The notes: generated by a model not told the origin, from the letters alone. A stretch of 64,000 bases of DNA from a virus (IMGVR_UViG_3300042330_000875:82078-146077); one strand, 5' to 3'; positions 16,811 to 25,431 are shown, counted from the first letter of the stretch. A program made the numbers and translations.

Positions 16811-16846
16811 TTGACATAAGCTAACTTGGATGTTAAAGTTTGTCAA
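16811..16846. promoter_or_regulatory. Overlapping divergent promoters
   Basis: Plus strand: TTGACA 16811-16816, 17 bp, TAAAGT 16834-16839. Minus strand: TTGACA 16846-16841, 17 bp, TAGCTT 16823-16818. The two share the same DNA, so RNA polymerase at one should block the other. Confidence 0.55.
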
Positions 16847-16875
16847 TTGAAAAAACGGAAAGAATAGAAAATTTT

Positions 16876-17217
16876 ATGAGTTTAACATATTTTATTGATG
16901 GAAATTCTAAATTAACCAAAGAATATTCCAAAGTATTATTATCAATTCCTTATTATAATGATAAAACCTTAGATAATATTAACCTTAATAGTTTATTTTT
17001 TTATTTAACTGGAAAAGAAAATATTGATGTACCAAAAAATTTTTACAATACTATTTTGTCATTTTTTGATTTAGAAGAAATTTATTTATTATATCCATTA
17101 GGTAATTTTGAAATAAAAAGTATTAATCAAGAAAATAATGTTAACTTATTTAATTTTGAAATAAAATTTACTTTTAATAATAGTACCGATGAATTACTTT
17201 ATATTTTGAGGAAATAA
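16876..17217 (+). CDS. Small protein with TDxxLxxL tail
   Basis: 113 residues from ATG 16876; a TTG in the same frame at 16840 lies at the expected transcription start and is less likely. Begins MSLTYFIDGN, faintly like the YYIDGEKF strand, and ends FNNSTDELLYILRK, the strand-TD-helix tail shared with many small proteins here. The middle differs from the family. Followed after 1 bp by a broken family gene. Confidence 0.6.
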   Translation: MSLTYFIDGNSKLTKEYSKVLLSIPYYNDKTLDNINLNSLFFYLTGKENIDVPKNFYNTILSFFDLEEIYLLYPLGNFEIKSINQENNVNLFNFEIKFTFNNSTDELLYILRK

Positions 17218-17218
17218 A

Positions 17219-17525
17219 ATGATAATTTATTACGTTGATAGTGAAAAATTTATAACTGATGATTACAATAAAATTCCTTGGAAAGAAGTTTCATCACCTG
17301 ATGAAAATACACCAGCAATTCAAAATTTAAAAACATATTAAGTGGTGGTATAACAAAGGTGGTATTATTCATAGATTAACCGGAACGGCAAGAGCTTGGT
17401 CTGATGGATTAGAACAATTTTGGTTAAATGGAAGATATTATGGTGATGATGTTACATTTTGGCTTAAACATCATCCAAATCAAGATAATACGTTTCAAAT
17501 AGAAATGTTATTAAAATATTCTTAG
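17219..17525 (+). pseudogene. YYIDGEKF family type B gene broken by frameshift
   Basis: Frame 1 reads MIIYYVDSEKFITDDYN ... SSPDENTPAIQNLKTY and stops at 17339. The frame then shifts and continues KWWYNKGGIIHRLTGTARAW ... HHPNQDNTFQIEMLLKYS to 17525. Compared with intact copies (TGxKxW), a small indel around 17335-17341 explains the break. All other blocks are intact, so the lesion is recent, or a sequencing error. Confidence 0.75.
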
Positions 17526-17537
17526 GAGTAATTAAAA

Positions 17538-18455
17538 ATGATTCCAGTTCTTCTTGGTAGTGAAGCGTTGCGAGCTAATAATATTAAAATCACTCGCAAA
17601 TTAAAAGACATTGATATTTTATCGGATTTATCAACTGGATTAACTTTTGCTAAACAATTATTTGGTGATACTTTCAATCAAAGAAATAATAAAAATCATT
17701 ATCATTTCGATAATCGTATTTTTCATTTAGAAGTTGAAACTATTGATAATCAATTAAGCAATAACTTTTATCAATTAATTCTCAATGATAAAAATACATT
17801 TAAAGTTAATCGTCATGATTTTGAATTTTTAATTCCAAGTACAGAAATTTTGCTTGGTTTAAAATTAACCCATCGTTATAAAAGAAATTCTCCACATTTT
17901 ATTAAAACCATGCGAGATATTCAATATCTTCGCAATTTAGGAATTAAAGTACCTGAAAGCAAAGAATGGAAAGATTGGTTTAAAGCTAGAGAAAAAGAAA
18001 CTTATGCTTATGATCATCCAAGTTTAAACATGACTAAAAAAGATTTTTTTAAAACACCAAATGTAAAATACAAATATGATCATGATTCTATTCATTTAGC
18101 TGTAGCTATTGGCGAGCAACCAGCTTATATGTATTTTAAACCTGAAAATTCAGACGTTTTATGTTCAAAAGAAATGTTTTTTGCCTGTGATTTTTCCGTT
18201 CAATTAAATGCTGTAATTGAAGAAACAATGGTTTTAGCTTTAGAGCGTTCATTAATCCCAACTGAATTTAAAGCAAGACCAATTTTTGCTTATGAAACAG
18301 CATTAAAAAATATTTGCACTGGAACAACTTCTGGATGGTTTCGTGAATTTGCATGGGAAAATTATGATTTAGCATTAAATGCTTTTAATTTAGATTTTGT
18401 TGAAAAATATCATCGTGCTTTCAAGGATGGTAATATTTTACCTTTTAAGGAATAA
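17538..18455 (+). CDS. Nucleotidyltransferase-like phage protein (DUF7275-like)
   Basis: 305 residues. The N-terminus LLGSEALRANN ... KDIDILSDLSTG has the GS...DxD pattern of nucleotidyltransferase folds, followed by FEFLIPSTEILLGLKLTHRY, which resembles helices after the active site. The second half (about 150-305) is unrecognised. From memory similar proteins are annotated DUF7275 in large phages; function unproven. SD TAGGAG. Followed after 5 bp by a type A family gene. Confidence 0.5.
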   Translation: MIPVLLGSEALRANNIKITRKLKDIDILSDLSTGLTFAKQLFGDTFNQRNNKNHYHFDNRIFHLEVETIDNQLSNNFYQLILNDKNTFKVNRHDFEFLIPSTEILLGLKLTHRYKRNSPHFIKTMRDIQYLRNLGIKVPESKEWKDWFKAREKETYAYDHPSLNMTKKDFFKTPNVKYKYDHDSIHLAVAIGEQPAYMYFKPENSDVLCSKEMFFACDFSVQLNAVIEETMVLALERSLIPTEFKARPIFAYETALKNICTGTTSGWFREFAWENYDLALNAFNLDFVEKYHRAFKDGNILPFKE

Positions 18456-18460
18456 ATTTA

Positions 18461-18793
18461 ATGTATGTTTATTATATTGATGGTGAAAAATTTACAACCA
18501 ATAATAAAGATGAAATTCCTTGGTGGAAAATTTCATCTCCCGATGAAGACACCCCTGCTTTTGAAGATTTATCTGATGGATTTAAAGCGTGGTGTTTAAA
18601 AAATGGATTTGGGGATCGTTTAATTGGTCCTGCAAAAATTTGGTCTGATGGAAGAGAAGAATTTTGGTTAAATGACAAACGATATGAAAACGTAAAGGAA
18701 TGGATTGCAGATCATCCAAATCCTGATTTGTACTTTCACAATATTGGTATTTTTACTGAAACCGACAAAGTTCTTTGGTTTTTAAAAAATTAA
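18461..18793 (+). CDS. YYIDGEKF family protein, type A
   Basis: 110 residues; variant RLIGPAKIW in place of HRLTGPA, with FGDRL instead of the usual HRL, and the FTETDKVLWFLKN tail. It is 5 bp after the nucleotidyltransferase-like gene and last of its operon, directly before a terminator. Confidence 0.85.
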   Translation: MYVYYIDGEKFTTNNKDEIPWWKISSPDEDTPAFEDLSDGFKAWCLKNGFGDRLIGPAKIWSDGREEFWLNDKRYENVKEWIADHPNPDLYFHNIGIFTETDKVLWFLKN

Positions 18794-18822
18794 AGGGGGA
18801 GAAACAATTCTCCCCCTTTTTA
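18792..18822. terminator. Terminator
   Basis: AAAGGGGGAGAA/TTCTCCCCCTTT hairpin with flanking A and T runs; usable from both sides. Confidence 0.75.
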
Positions 18823-18825
18823 TCA

Positions 18826-18885
18826 TTAACGAACGGTTACAATCGCATAGCCAACTAGAATTTCGCTTACCACAATGAGAAGCAA
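18826..18885 (-). CDS. Possible 19-aa hydrophobic peptide
   Basis: A TTG start 10 nt after GGAGG on the minus strand gives MLLIVVSEILVGYAIVTVR, a single membrane-spanning peptide resembling the start of the 7466 membrane protein. It would share the operon of 18912 and end at the terminator. The non-ATG start and length make it tentative. Confidence 0.3.
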   Translation of the reverse strand: MLLIVVSEILVGYAIVTVR

Positions 18886-18911
18886 TTCATAAAAACCTCC
18901 ACCAAATAACT

Positions 18912-19151
18912 TCAGAATGCATACCCAGAAAATTCACCCGAAACCCAACGAGGGAAACCGACCAGAATAACGTTTTTCATCCCGGCGTTATAACTATCAC
19001 CAAACAATGTATCCCCCAAAAAACCGTCTGTTTTAATGTCGTTCGCGCTCACAGTTCGTAAACTATCTTCATGCAAGATAGTGTACCCTGCTTTTACTTC
19101 AGATATATGTACCTCTTTTGTGACGTATTGTTTTACCAGCGTCATTTTCAT
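18912..19151 (-). CDS. Hypothetical small protein
   Basis: 79 residues, beta-rich (MKMTLVKQYVTKEVHISEVK) with a FGDSYNAGMKNVILVGF segment near the end. G+C somewhat above neighbours. It is driven by the palindrome-type promoter at 19218-19190 with an AGGAG SD. Not recognised. Confidence 0.55.
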   Translation of the reverse strand: MKMTLVKQYVTKEVHISEVKAGYTILHEDSLRTVSANDIKTDGFLGDTLFGDSYNAGMKNVILVGFPRWVSGEFSGYAF

Positions 19152-19189
19152 CTCTCCTTTATACGATAAATTGCCGTCTTGATGAAACC

Positions 19190-19218
19190 AATATAGAAAA
19201 TTTTTTGGTTGTTGTCAA
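19190..19218 (-). promoter_or_regulatory. Promoter, degenerate palindrome type
   Basis: Minus strand: TTGACA (19218-19213), 17-bp spacer, TATATT (19195-19190). The block matches 7705/22138/26618, but the operator arm is altered (AGAAAATTTTTT). Confidence 0.7.
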
Positions 19219-19232
19219 GCACTTTTTTAAAT

Positions 19233-19538
19233 TTAATTTTTTAAATCCCAAAGAACTAATTCAAGATTGGTTGGTTCAATTTCGATTGCAATTAAATCAT
19301 GTGGATATGGATTAATAGAAGTAAAAATATCATACATTATAAGGCTATCTAATTTTATTAATTTAACAATTTTAAAATGTTTTTTAATTTCATCTAATAA
19401 ATCAATCATACTTTTATTATGAAATTTATTAGAAATTGTATTATTGATATAATCAATATCATAAGAAGTAACATTACCAACAGCTACAATTTCATCTATT
19501 AATTTTATATTTTTTCCATAATGTATATATTTTATCAT
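19233..19538 (-). CDS. Small protein with ...LVLWDLKN tail
   Basis: 101 residues beginning MIKYIHYGKNIK. The end DLIAIEIEPTNLELVLWDLKN fits the strand-TD-helix tail found in type A family members, with TN for TD. The rest differs from them. SD AAGGAAT. Unknown function. Confidence 0.6.
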   Translation of the reverse strand: MIKYIHYGKNIKLIDEIVAVGNVTSYDIDYINNTISNKFHNKSMIDLLDEIKKHFKIVKLIKLDSLIMYDIFTSINPYPHDLIAIEIEPTNLELVLWDLKN

Positions 19539-19558
19539 TTATTATTCCTTCTATATCA

Positions 19559-19587
19559 ATCTTATATTGTTTATTTTTAAGAGTCAA
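19559..19587 (-). promoter_or_regulatory. Promoter for the 19233-19538 gene
   Basis: Minus strand: TTGACT (19587-19582), 17 bp, TAAGAT (19564-19559). Confidence 0.5.
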
Positions 19588-19620
19588 CAGAAATTAATTT
19601 AAAATTTTTCTAAATATTAG

Positions 19621-20097
19621 ATGGCAAGTTATCACCAAGGCACATATGAACCAAAAAATCGTGAAAAATATATAGGAAAATATCCTTTATATTATCGTAG
19701 TTCTTGGGAATTAACATATTTTCAAGTTTTAGATTCCAATCCGGCTGTTATTCAATGGGCAAGTGAAAGTATTAAAATACCTTATCTTCATCCTTTTACT
19801 GGAAAATATGCGAATTATATTCCAGATTTATTAATTATTTATTTGAATAAAGATTTACAACAAATAGCAGAATTAATTGAGATAAAACCTTTAAGAGAAA
19901 CATTACAAGAATATGCTAAAACAAAAAATGATTTAATAAATCTTACAATAAATAAAGTAAAATGGCAAGCTGCACAAGAATTTTGTCAAATGAAAGGTTT
20001 AAAGTTTCGTGTAATGACCGAAGAACAATTATTTGGTAGTAAAAATAAACCTAAAAAATCAACACCAAAAAATCGCAGAACAAGGAAGAAAAAATGA
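19621..20097 (+). CDS. T4 gp4-like head-completion nuclease
   Basis: 158 residues resembling T4 gp4: YRSSWELTYFQVLDSNPAVIQWASESIKIPY, then YIPDLLI and ELIEIKPLRE, a TnsA/VRR-type nuclease core (E/D-IKP), and KVKWQAAQEFCQMKGLKFRVMTEEQL at the end. Family role: head completion before tail joining. The start codon has no SD and directly follows CTAAATATTAG, so translation may be leaderless. Its last 4 nt overlap the small-terminase gene, a packaging/head cluster. Confidence 0.78.
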   Translation: MASYHQGTYEPKNREKYIGKYPLYYRSSWELTYFQVLDSNPAVIQWASESIKIPYLHPFTGKYANYIPDLLIIYLNKDLQQIAELIEIKPLRETLQEYAKTKNDLINLTINKVKWQAAQEFCQMKGLKFRVMTEEQLFGSKNKPKKSTPKNRRTRKKK

Positions 20098-20624
20098 GCA
20101 AAAATACTAAAATAGCAGAAGAATTGGGATTAGCTAATTTAGAAGATTTAATGCTTGACGATCAAGAAATAATTGAAGAACCAACTAACAGTTTAGTTCT
20201 TTATGATGAAGATGATAATGAAGATATTTCTAAAAATATTTTACCATCTGAAGATCAAGAAGTTTTAGAATCAGAAAGCGCATTAGTTGATTCGGTTGCT
20301 TTGCTAGAAAAAGAAATGTTACAACATGCAAGAGATTTAATGGATTTAGGCCATAATGTTGATATACGGGCGGCAGGACAAATTTTTACTATAGCTTCAA
20401 CAATGTATCAAAATACATTAAATGCTCAAATTTCTCGCCGTGATGCTGCTTTGAAAAAACAAAAACTTTTAATTGAAGAAGCTAAATTATTAAAAGAAAG
20501 TAAGGTGAAAAATAATTCACCTGTAGTTAATGTAGCAGTTCAAAATAATATGCCAGAAAACAAAACAGTTTTTGTTGGCACAATTGATGATTTATTAGAG
20601 GCAAATAACGATGAAGCTAAGTGA
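20094..20624 (+). CDS. Small terminase-like protein (T4 gp16 type)
   Basis: 176 residues. A very acidic N-terminus (about 15-65) precedes a helical hairpin (about 70-140: LEKEMLQHARDLMDLGHNVD ... ISRRDAALKKQKLLIEEAKL), the layout of gp16-type small terminases that form the DNA-binding ring of the packaging motor. Assignment rests on shape and on its place next to gp4. No large terminase lies in the window. Confidence 0.6.
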   Translation: MSKNTKIAEELGLANLEDLMLDDQEIIEEPTNSLVLYDEDDNEDISKNILPSEDQEVLESESALVDSVALLEKEMLQHARDLMDLGHNVDIRAAGQIFTIASTMYQNTLNAQISRRDAALKKQKLLIEEAKLLKESKVKNNSPVVNVAVQNNMPENKTVFVGTIDDLLEANNDEAK

Positions 20625-21303
20625 TTTAATTAAAAAGAATACAAAATATTATGAGTACATAATTCGTACAGTCGTTCCATTAACAGATGAAAATATCGAT
20701 TGTTTGGCTGAATGTTATCGTCGTTTTCATTTATTAGAAATAGAAGGACCAAACGAAACAATTTTTCAAGATAAACCTTTGGATTTTTATGAATTAGGAC
20801 CAAGCAAAGTTTGGTGGATTAAAATTAAAACCAATTTACCTGCAAGTTTAACAGCATTGCATGAATTAACAAAAAATGCATTAAAAGTTGTAGAACGCCA
20901 AGTGGTTGTTCGTAGTGCAATTGGGTTTGATGAAATAACAGTTGAACAAGATTTAATTAATACAGAAATAGATGCTGAAAGTGATCGATTAAAATTATTT
21001 CAAGAACCATTAACTGCAAATGAATTTGATTACGCTCCTGAAAAAAATATTCCTAATTCACCTGAATACTTAAAACAATTATTTTACAAACATCAAAAAG
21101 AACGTAGTGAACAAATTGATAAAATTGAATTACCAAATAAAATGTTTGTTTGGTTGAAAATTCCAGAATTAGAAATTGAAGTTCCAGAAAATCCTGAGAT
21201 TGATGTTAATGTAACAAATGTTGGGAATTTAACCGATAAACTTTCAGTTAAAAAAAGATTTTACGATCCATTAACTGGAAAATTAAAAGAATTAGGAGAT
21301 TAA
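20611..21303 (+). CDS. Probable virion or assembly protein
   Basis: 230 residues, overlapping the gp16-like gene by 14 nt. Repeated beta-strand segments (KVWWIKIKTNL, FVWLKIPELEIEV) alternate with acidic helices. No family recognised; position inside the packaging cluster suggests a structural or assembly role (inference). Confidence 0.55.
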   Translation: MKLSDLIKKNTKYYEYIIRTVVPLTDENIDCLAECYRRFHLLEIEGPNETIFQDKPLDFYELGPSKVWWIKIKTNLPASLTALHELTKNALKVVERQVVVRSAIGFDEITVEQDLINTEIDAESDRLKLFQEPLTANEFDYAPEKNIPNSPEYLKQLFYKHQKERSEQIDKIELPNKMFVWLKIPELEIEVPENPEIDVNVTNVGNLTDKLSVKKRFYDPLTGKLKELGD

Positions 21304-21306
21304 AAA

Positions 21307-21810
21307 ATGTTTAAACAACCACCAGCTTATGATAGTTTTTCTGATAAAAAAACACAACCTAAAACAAAGCAAATTCCTTGGGGATCAGCTAATAATCCGT
21401 TAGCAGAAAATGATGACGAAGATACAATTAAAAAATTATGGGATCAATTATCTTCAAGAGGTAAAACGATAAATGATATTCTTTATGGTGATTTAAGAAA
21501 TATTTTTAGTGAAACTGGATTGAAAAAATTAGAAGATAAATTTCAATGTAGTAGAAGTCAATTACATCAAAAATTAATTGACTATTTAAATTCCATGCAA
21601 TTAAATGAATTCGACGGTAAACAATTTAAAGAAGATTTTGTTTTTGAAATCGATACATTAGGTGATTTAATTATTCAAAATACTTTAACTGGTGAATCAA
21701 AAACTGTTTATGGTGAAGATGCTTTTAATTTATTAGCGATGATTGAAGAAGATGAAAGTAATCAACAAGAAATTTTAAGAAATTATTTTGAAATAGAAAA
21801 AGGGAGCTAA
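21307..21810 (+). CDS. Hypothetical protein of the packaging cluster
   Basis: 167 residues: disordered polar N-terminus (about 1-45), then a helical region (about 46-105, KKLWDQLSSRGKTINDILYG) and a beta pair with an acidic C-terminal helix. Last gene of the 19621-21810 operon; stop lies in the terminator stem. Confidence 0.55.
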   Translation: MFKQPPAYDSFSDKKTQPKTKQIPWGSANNPLAENDDEDTIKKLWDQLSSRGKTINDILYGDLRNIFSETGLKKLEDKFQCSRSQLHQKLIDYLNSMQLNEFDGKQFKEDFVFEIDTLGDLIIQNTLTGESKTVYGEDAFNLLAMIEEDESNQQEILRNYFEIEKGS

Positions 21811-21822
21811 TTAGCTCCCTTT
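21799..21822. terminator. Bidirectional terminator
   Basis: Perfect palindrome AAAGGGAGCTAA + complement between convergent genes. Confidence 0.75.
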
Positions 21823-21824
21823 CT

Positions 21825-22103
21825 TTATCCGTATTTTAAAATTTGCATTTGTAATTCACGTTCTTCTTCTGGCGTTAATTGTGCTGAAAGTTTTCGTTTT
21901 CGTTCTTCTTGAATTCTTTGATTTTTAAGATTATCTAATTCTTGTTTAATATCGATATTTTTAAAACTATCATTGTTTTGAATAATAGTTAACAAATCAT
22001 TAACGGTTTCAGTCAACTCATTGATTGTTTTCGTTGTTTTGTCATTGTCGTGTTGTTGAGCCATCCAAGCAATTTCTGCTGAAATTGGGTTCGAATGGTC
22101 CAT
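21825..22103 (-). CDS. Hypothetical coiled-coil protein
   Basis: 92 residues, almost wholly helical and charged (about 20-85, heptads of L/I with N, D, K, Q). Could oligomerise or act as a scaffold; no family recognised. It is driven by the palindrome promoter at 22166-22138 with an AGGAG SD. Confidence 0.6.
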   Translation of the reverse strand: MDHSNPISAEIAWMAQQHDNDKTTKTINELTETVNDLLTIIQNNDSFKNIDIKQELDNLKNQRIQEERKRKLSAQLTPEEERELQMQILKYG

Positions 22104-22137
22104 TTTTAATTACTCCTGTTTCCATTTCGATAAACCC

Positions 22138-22166
22138 AATATAGAAAATTTTCTGGTCTTTGTCAA
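22138..22166 (-). promoter_or_regulatory. Consensus promoter with AGAAAATTTTCT palindrome
   Basis: Minus strand: TTGACA (22166-22161), 17-bp spacer, TATATT (22143-22138). It is followed on the plus strand by module R with the same joint as at 26646/26670. Confidence 0.8.
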
Positions 22167-22189
22167 GCGCTTTTTCAAATTTAATTTTT

Positions 22190-22268
22190 GTTAAGTTGCA
22201 GTTGTGTGAACTCTCTTAATTTTGTGAGGTTTTCTGCGGCTCTCCATGAATAGAAAATATATTAGAAA
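22190..22268 (-). repeat. Intergenic module R, copy B
   Basis: Matches 14881 and 26670. It lies 7 bp 3' of the type B gene at 22276 and just upstream of a promoter on the same strand. The minus-strand 18-codon frame is retained with different residues in the middle. Confidence 0.6.
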
Positions 22269-22275
22269 TGTGAAA

Positions 22276-22587
22276 TTATGTGTATTTTAGCAACATTTCA
22301 ACCTGAAAAGCATTATCTTGATTTGGATGTGCCATTAACCAATCATAAATGTTTCTATAATATACTCCATTTAGCCAAAATTCTTTATTGCCTTTTGGAC
22401 GAATTAATGCTGGTCCGGTTAATCGATGACAAATTTGACCTTTTAAATACCAAATTTTATATTCAGAATTTAACTCTTCAATTGCTGGGACATTTTCATT
22501 TGGTGAAGAAATATTATTCCTAGGTATTTTATGCCAATTGTCCTCGGTTGTAAATTTTTCACCATCTATATAATAAATAAATGTCAT
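22276..22587 (-). CDS. YYIDGEKF family protein, type B
   Basis: 103 residues: FIYYIDGEKF, SSPNENVPA, CHRLTGPALI, EFWLNGVYY, DWLMAHPNQD and FQVEMLLKYT. Its start overlaps the stop of the GalE-like gene by 4 nt, so it is the last gene of the long minus-strand operon 25938-22276. Confidence 0.87.
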   Translation of the reverse strand: MTFIYYIDGEKFTTEDNWHKIPRNNISSPNENVPAIEELNSEYKIWYLKGQICHRLTGPALIRPKGNKEFWLNGVYYRNIYDWLMAHPNQDNAFQVEMLLKYT

Positions 22588-23435
22588 TTTTGCTCCATTA
22601 TTTTTTTAGTTAGTCTTAAAATTTGTTTTACACCAAGGCCATGTTTATATATGTTATTTGTTTTAAAATTAGTTTCTTCTTTATCCAAATATATTTTATT
22701 AATTTTAACAGAAAATGTTTTTTCATAAAGGTCAACTAATTCTTCAATAGAAATATTTTCATTATTAGCCAAATCAAACGTTGTGTTTCTAATATAACTA
22801 TCCATTTCAAATTGTTTCATTAAATCATTAATATAAACGAAATTTTTTACACCAGAATTATTTTTAGGAATAAAAAATTCTTTATTTTTCAAATCTGCAT
22901 TTATTAATGTTGGGATCAATTGATTTTGATTCATTGTATCAACAAGGTTATTATAACAACCAGCAATATTATAAAGACGATAAATTTTATAATTTATTTT
23001 TTGATAAAATATTTTTAATAAGTCTTCTGCTGCTAATTTTGTTTCGCCATATGGTGATAATTTTTCTTCATAAACATAACATGTACTTGGTAAAATAAAA
23101 TCAATTTTTTTATTTTTAAATTTGTTTAAAAAATTAAACAATTGATAATAATGATTGTCCCAAGTTTCTTTTGGATTTAAAATAGAATTTTTTACTGAAG
23201 GATTGCCTGCAAAATGCAAAATTTTATATAAATTTTTTATTTTATTTGTTTTTTCAATAAATCTGTGATCGTCAAAACTCATTTGAAAAAATTCATCTAA
23301 AGAATTTTTAACAAAATGATTTTTTGGTTCATTTAAATCACAACCAATTATTTTATAATTTTGTTTTTTAAAATAATAAGCGGCATGTGATCCAATGTAT
23401 CCTGAACAGCCTGTTATAATGATAGTTTTATGCAT
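22584..23435 (-). CDS. NAD-dependent sugar epimerase/dehydratase (GalE-like)
   Basis: 283 residues of the extended SDR fold: dinucleotide-binding GCSGYIGSH (9-17), HFAGNPSV at the substrate edge, catalytic S/T at 117-118 (PSTCYVY) and Y129-x3-K133 (YGETK). Shorter than typical GalE (about 330) but with all core motifs. Likely makes a nucleotide sugar for phage or host surface glycans; substrate unknown. Confidence 0.8.
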   Translation of the reverse strand: MHKTIIITGCSGYIGSHAAYYFKKQNYKIIGCDLNEPKNHFVKNSLDEFFQMSFDDHRFIEKTNKIKNLYKILHFAGNPSVKNSILNPKETWDNHYYQLFNFLNKFKNKKIDFILPSTCYVYEEKLSPYGETKLAAEDLLKIFYQKINYKIYRLYNIAGCYNNLVDTMNQNQLIPTLINADLKNKEFFIPKNNSGVKNFVYINDLMKQFEMDSYIRNTTFDLANNENISIEELVDLYEKTFSVKINKIYLDKEETNFKTNNIYKHGLGVKQILRLTKKIMEQK

Positions 23436-23745
23436 TTTGTAATAAGAATAAAACTTTATCTGTTTTAGATCGCCAAAATACTTTACATGTAATTCCTGGA
23501 TTTTTACAAATGTAAAATTTTACTTTGCCATATTTTTGTAATTTTTTAATTTTGTTAGCGTATAAAGAATTATACATTTCTGAATAATAATTATGTTGTT
23601 TAATGTATCTTACAAGCCATTTATTATTATAATAAACAAAGTAATTATCATTAGAAAATTTTATTTTGTTATGAATAATAATTTCATCATTAACAATATC
23701 AAAATAAGAATAATAGTTTGGTTTAAATTTTAATTTATATTTCAT
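23428..23745 (-). CDS. Small protein with SKTDKVLFLLQN tail
   Basis: 105 residues, basic and aromatic-rich (many K, Y, N). Ends CKVFWRSKTDKVLFLLQNA, closely matching the tail of the type A family and of the next gene (23749), while the N-terminus is unlike the family. Overlaps the GalE-like gene by 8 nt. Confidence 0.6.
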   Translation of the reverse strand: MKYKLKFKPNYYSYFDIVNDEIIIHNKIKFSNDNYFVYYNNKWLVRYIKQHNYYSEMYNSLYANKIKKLQKYGKVKFYICKNPGITCKVFWRSKTDKVLFLLQNA

Positions 23746-23748
23746 ATT

Positions 23749-24090
23749 TTAACCTTGTTGCAATAAAAATAAAACTTTATCTGTTTTAGATCGCCAAAAT
23801 ATTTTAGCATAACAAACATGAGGAAATTCATCTTCAATTACTTTTTGATATAATTTTATTTTTCCATGTTTCTTACATAATTCTGTATTTATTAATAAAA
23901 CATTAAATATCTCTTCAAAATCAATCTTGTTATGAGAATAACATAATAAAATTTTCTTTAGCAATGTATTATAATGTTGTATATTTTTAAATGGTAAATC
24001 TATAATCTTATTATATTGAATATTTCGAGAATATTCTGTTGTAACAAATGAAAAACCAGAATATAATTTTCTCTTTATTTTATATTTCAT
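23749..24090 (-). CDS. Small protein with SKTDKVLFLLQQ tail
   Basis: 113 residues, paralogous to 23428 (shared MKYK(I/L)K start, YGK/HGKIK(L/F)Y segment and FWRSKTDKVLFLLQ end). Tandem duplication followed by divergence is likely. Function unknown. Confidence 0.6.
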   Translation of the reverse strand: MKYKIKRKLYSGFSFVTTEYSRNIQYNKIIDLPFKNIQHYNTLLKKILLCYSHNKIDFEEIFNVLLINTELCKKHGKIKLYQKVIEDEFPHVCYAKIFWRSKTDKVLFLLQQG

Positions 24091-24287
24091 TCAAACGTCC
24101 ATTCAATAAATTTTTTCTTTTTAGGTAATAAAATTCCAACTATTAATTTATTATCAAACGAAACATAAAAATCTTTAACCAATTTTTCATTTTGTTTATT
24201 TTGCAAATATTCAATAACTAAAGAAGATAATCTGGTAAAATTATCTTCTTTGTTTTCATTAAAAATTTTTTCAATATCAGCCTTCAT
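24087..24287 (-). CDS. Hypothetical small protein
   Basis: 66 residues, helical acidic first half and a beta-rich end (VSFDNKLIVGILLPKKKKF). Overlaps both neighbours (4 nt and 11 nt), consistent with tight coupling. Confidence 0.5.
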   Translation of the reverse strand: MKADIEKIFNENKEDNFTRLSSLVIEYLQNKQNEKLVKDFYVSFDNKLIVGILLPKKKKFIEWTFE

Positions 24288-24702
24288 AATAATCTATTTC
24301 CTTGTATCCATAAAGTAATTTTAAATTTTCAAATTCTCGATTTATATCATTTAACAATTCAGGACAATTTTCCCGTAATAGAGCTAAACCAGTACCAACC
24401 CCATCCAAAGGCCATATAATATCCAAACCCCCTTCTACGGCCTTTAAAACGCGATTAAACGCATATTCTACAGCACCTTTAATATGAGGATTATTTTGAT
24501 AAATTTCAGTTGTAATATAAGCGGCCTTATCTGTACCAGGAGTTAATTTAGTAGGAATACCAATGGTATTTTTTTTGTCCCTACAAACTTTTGCTTGTCC
24601 CCCAATTCCTTTTGCCATTAAATTATCACCGAAAATAAAAATAGCATTTGGATATTTGTTAATTTGATGGTCAGAAAACCATTTTCTTTGAATGTAAATC
24701 AT
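24277..24702 (-). CDS. DUF7831-like phage protein
   Basis: 141 residues with FIFGDNLMAKGIGGQAKVCR, GIPTKLTPGTD and IWPLDGVGTGLALL, a conserved set that I associate with a phage protein family labelled DUF7831 (recollection); the G-rich loops suggest nucleotide or ADP-ribose-like ligand binding. Enzymatic activity is unknown. Confidence 0.6.
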   Translation of the reverse strand: MIYIQRKWFSDHQINKYPNAIFIFGDNLMAKGIGGQAKVCRDKKNTIGIPTKLTPGTDKAAYITTEIYQNNPHIKGAVEYAFNRVLKAVEGGLDIIWPLDGVGTGLALLRENCPELLNDINREFENLKLLYGYKEIDYYEG

Positions 24703-24710
24703 AATTTTTC

Positions 24711-25427
24711 CTATGTGTTTTTTAATTTGTAAAGTATTTCATCTGTTTCATTATCAAATTTATAAACTAATCCATTGGCTTTATATTGATAAGTATTATT
24801 TTGATATTCAATTAATGATAAAGAAATATACATATGTTTATCAAAACTGAAAAAATCATTTTGGACAATATCCATAACCGGTTTTGGAATATGTGGTAAA
24901 TTTAAATTTAATAATGGTTCAAAACTGTTTAATTTTGTTGAAGTTTCAAATATTTCTTTATGTTTAAATATCCGCATTATGCATTTATTTTGTGAAATAT
25001 TCAGTCTTTTAACTGGTATGTTTAAAATTTCATGTGTATTATTAAAATTATATTCATCAATCATATTATTATGAAATGAAACAATAAATTCATTTTTAAT
25101 TTCTTCAAAATCAGTAATTTTTTCTTTATAATGTTCATTAGTACAAAAAACAATAGGATTTTTTTCTTTTAATTTTGATAATTTTTCAAAAATAAAATTT
25201 AATTTATTGGTATAAGAATGAGTGTGTAATTCTGGACGATAACGATAGTTATAATTAACCCTTAATGAAATTAAATTTGGATGAATTGTAACATTTTGAT
25301 CATATCCTGTATCTTCTCGATATAAATTATCATTATCATGTAATGTTCCGCCGCCAATTACAAAAATAGTATCGGGATTTAAAACCAAATCTTCTTCAGT
25401 AATTAATTTATTTGTTTCATAAATCAT
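24711..25427 (-). CDS. Protein with DNETDEILYKLKN tail
   Basis: 238 residues. Starts YETNKLITEEDLVLNPDTIF with a glycine patch FVIGGGTLHDND that hints at a nucleotide-fold loop. Ends VYKFDNETDEILYKLKNT, the longest protein here with the shared tail. Function unknown. Confidence 0.55.
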   Translation of the reverse strand: MIYETNKLITEEDLVLNPDTIFVIGGGTLHDNDNLYREDTGYDQNVTIHPNLISLRVNYNYRYRPELHTHSYTNKLNFIFEKLSKLKEKNPIVFCTNEHYKEKITDFEEIKNEFIVSFHNNMIDEYNFNNTHEILNIPVKRLNISQNKCIMRIFKHKEIFETSTKLNSFEPLLNLNLPHIPKPVMDIVQNDFFSFDKHMYISLSLIEYQNNTYQYKANGLVYKFDNETDEILYKLKNT

Positions 25428-25431
25428 AATC

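Noticed and set aside
22088-22102. GGGTTCGAATGGTCC, like a tRNA T-arm
   Set aside because: It lies in the start of the 21825 gene and has no acceptor or anticodon stems around it.
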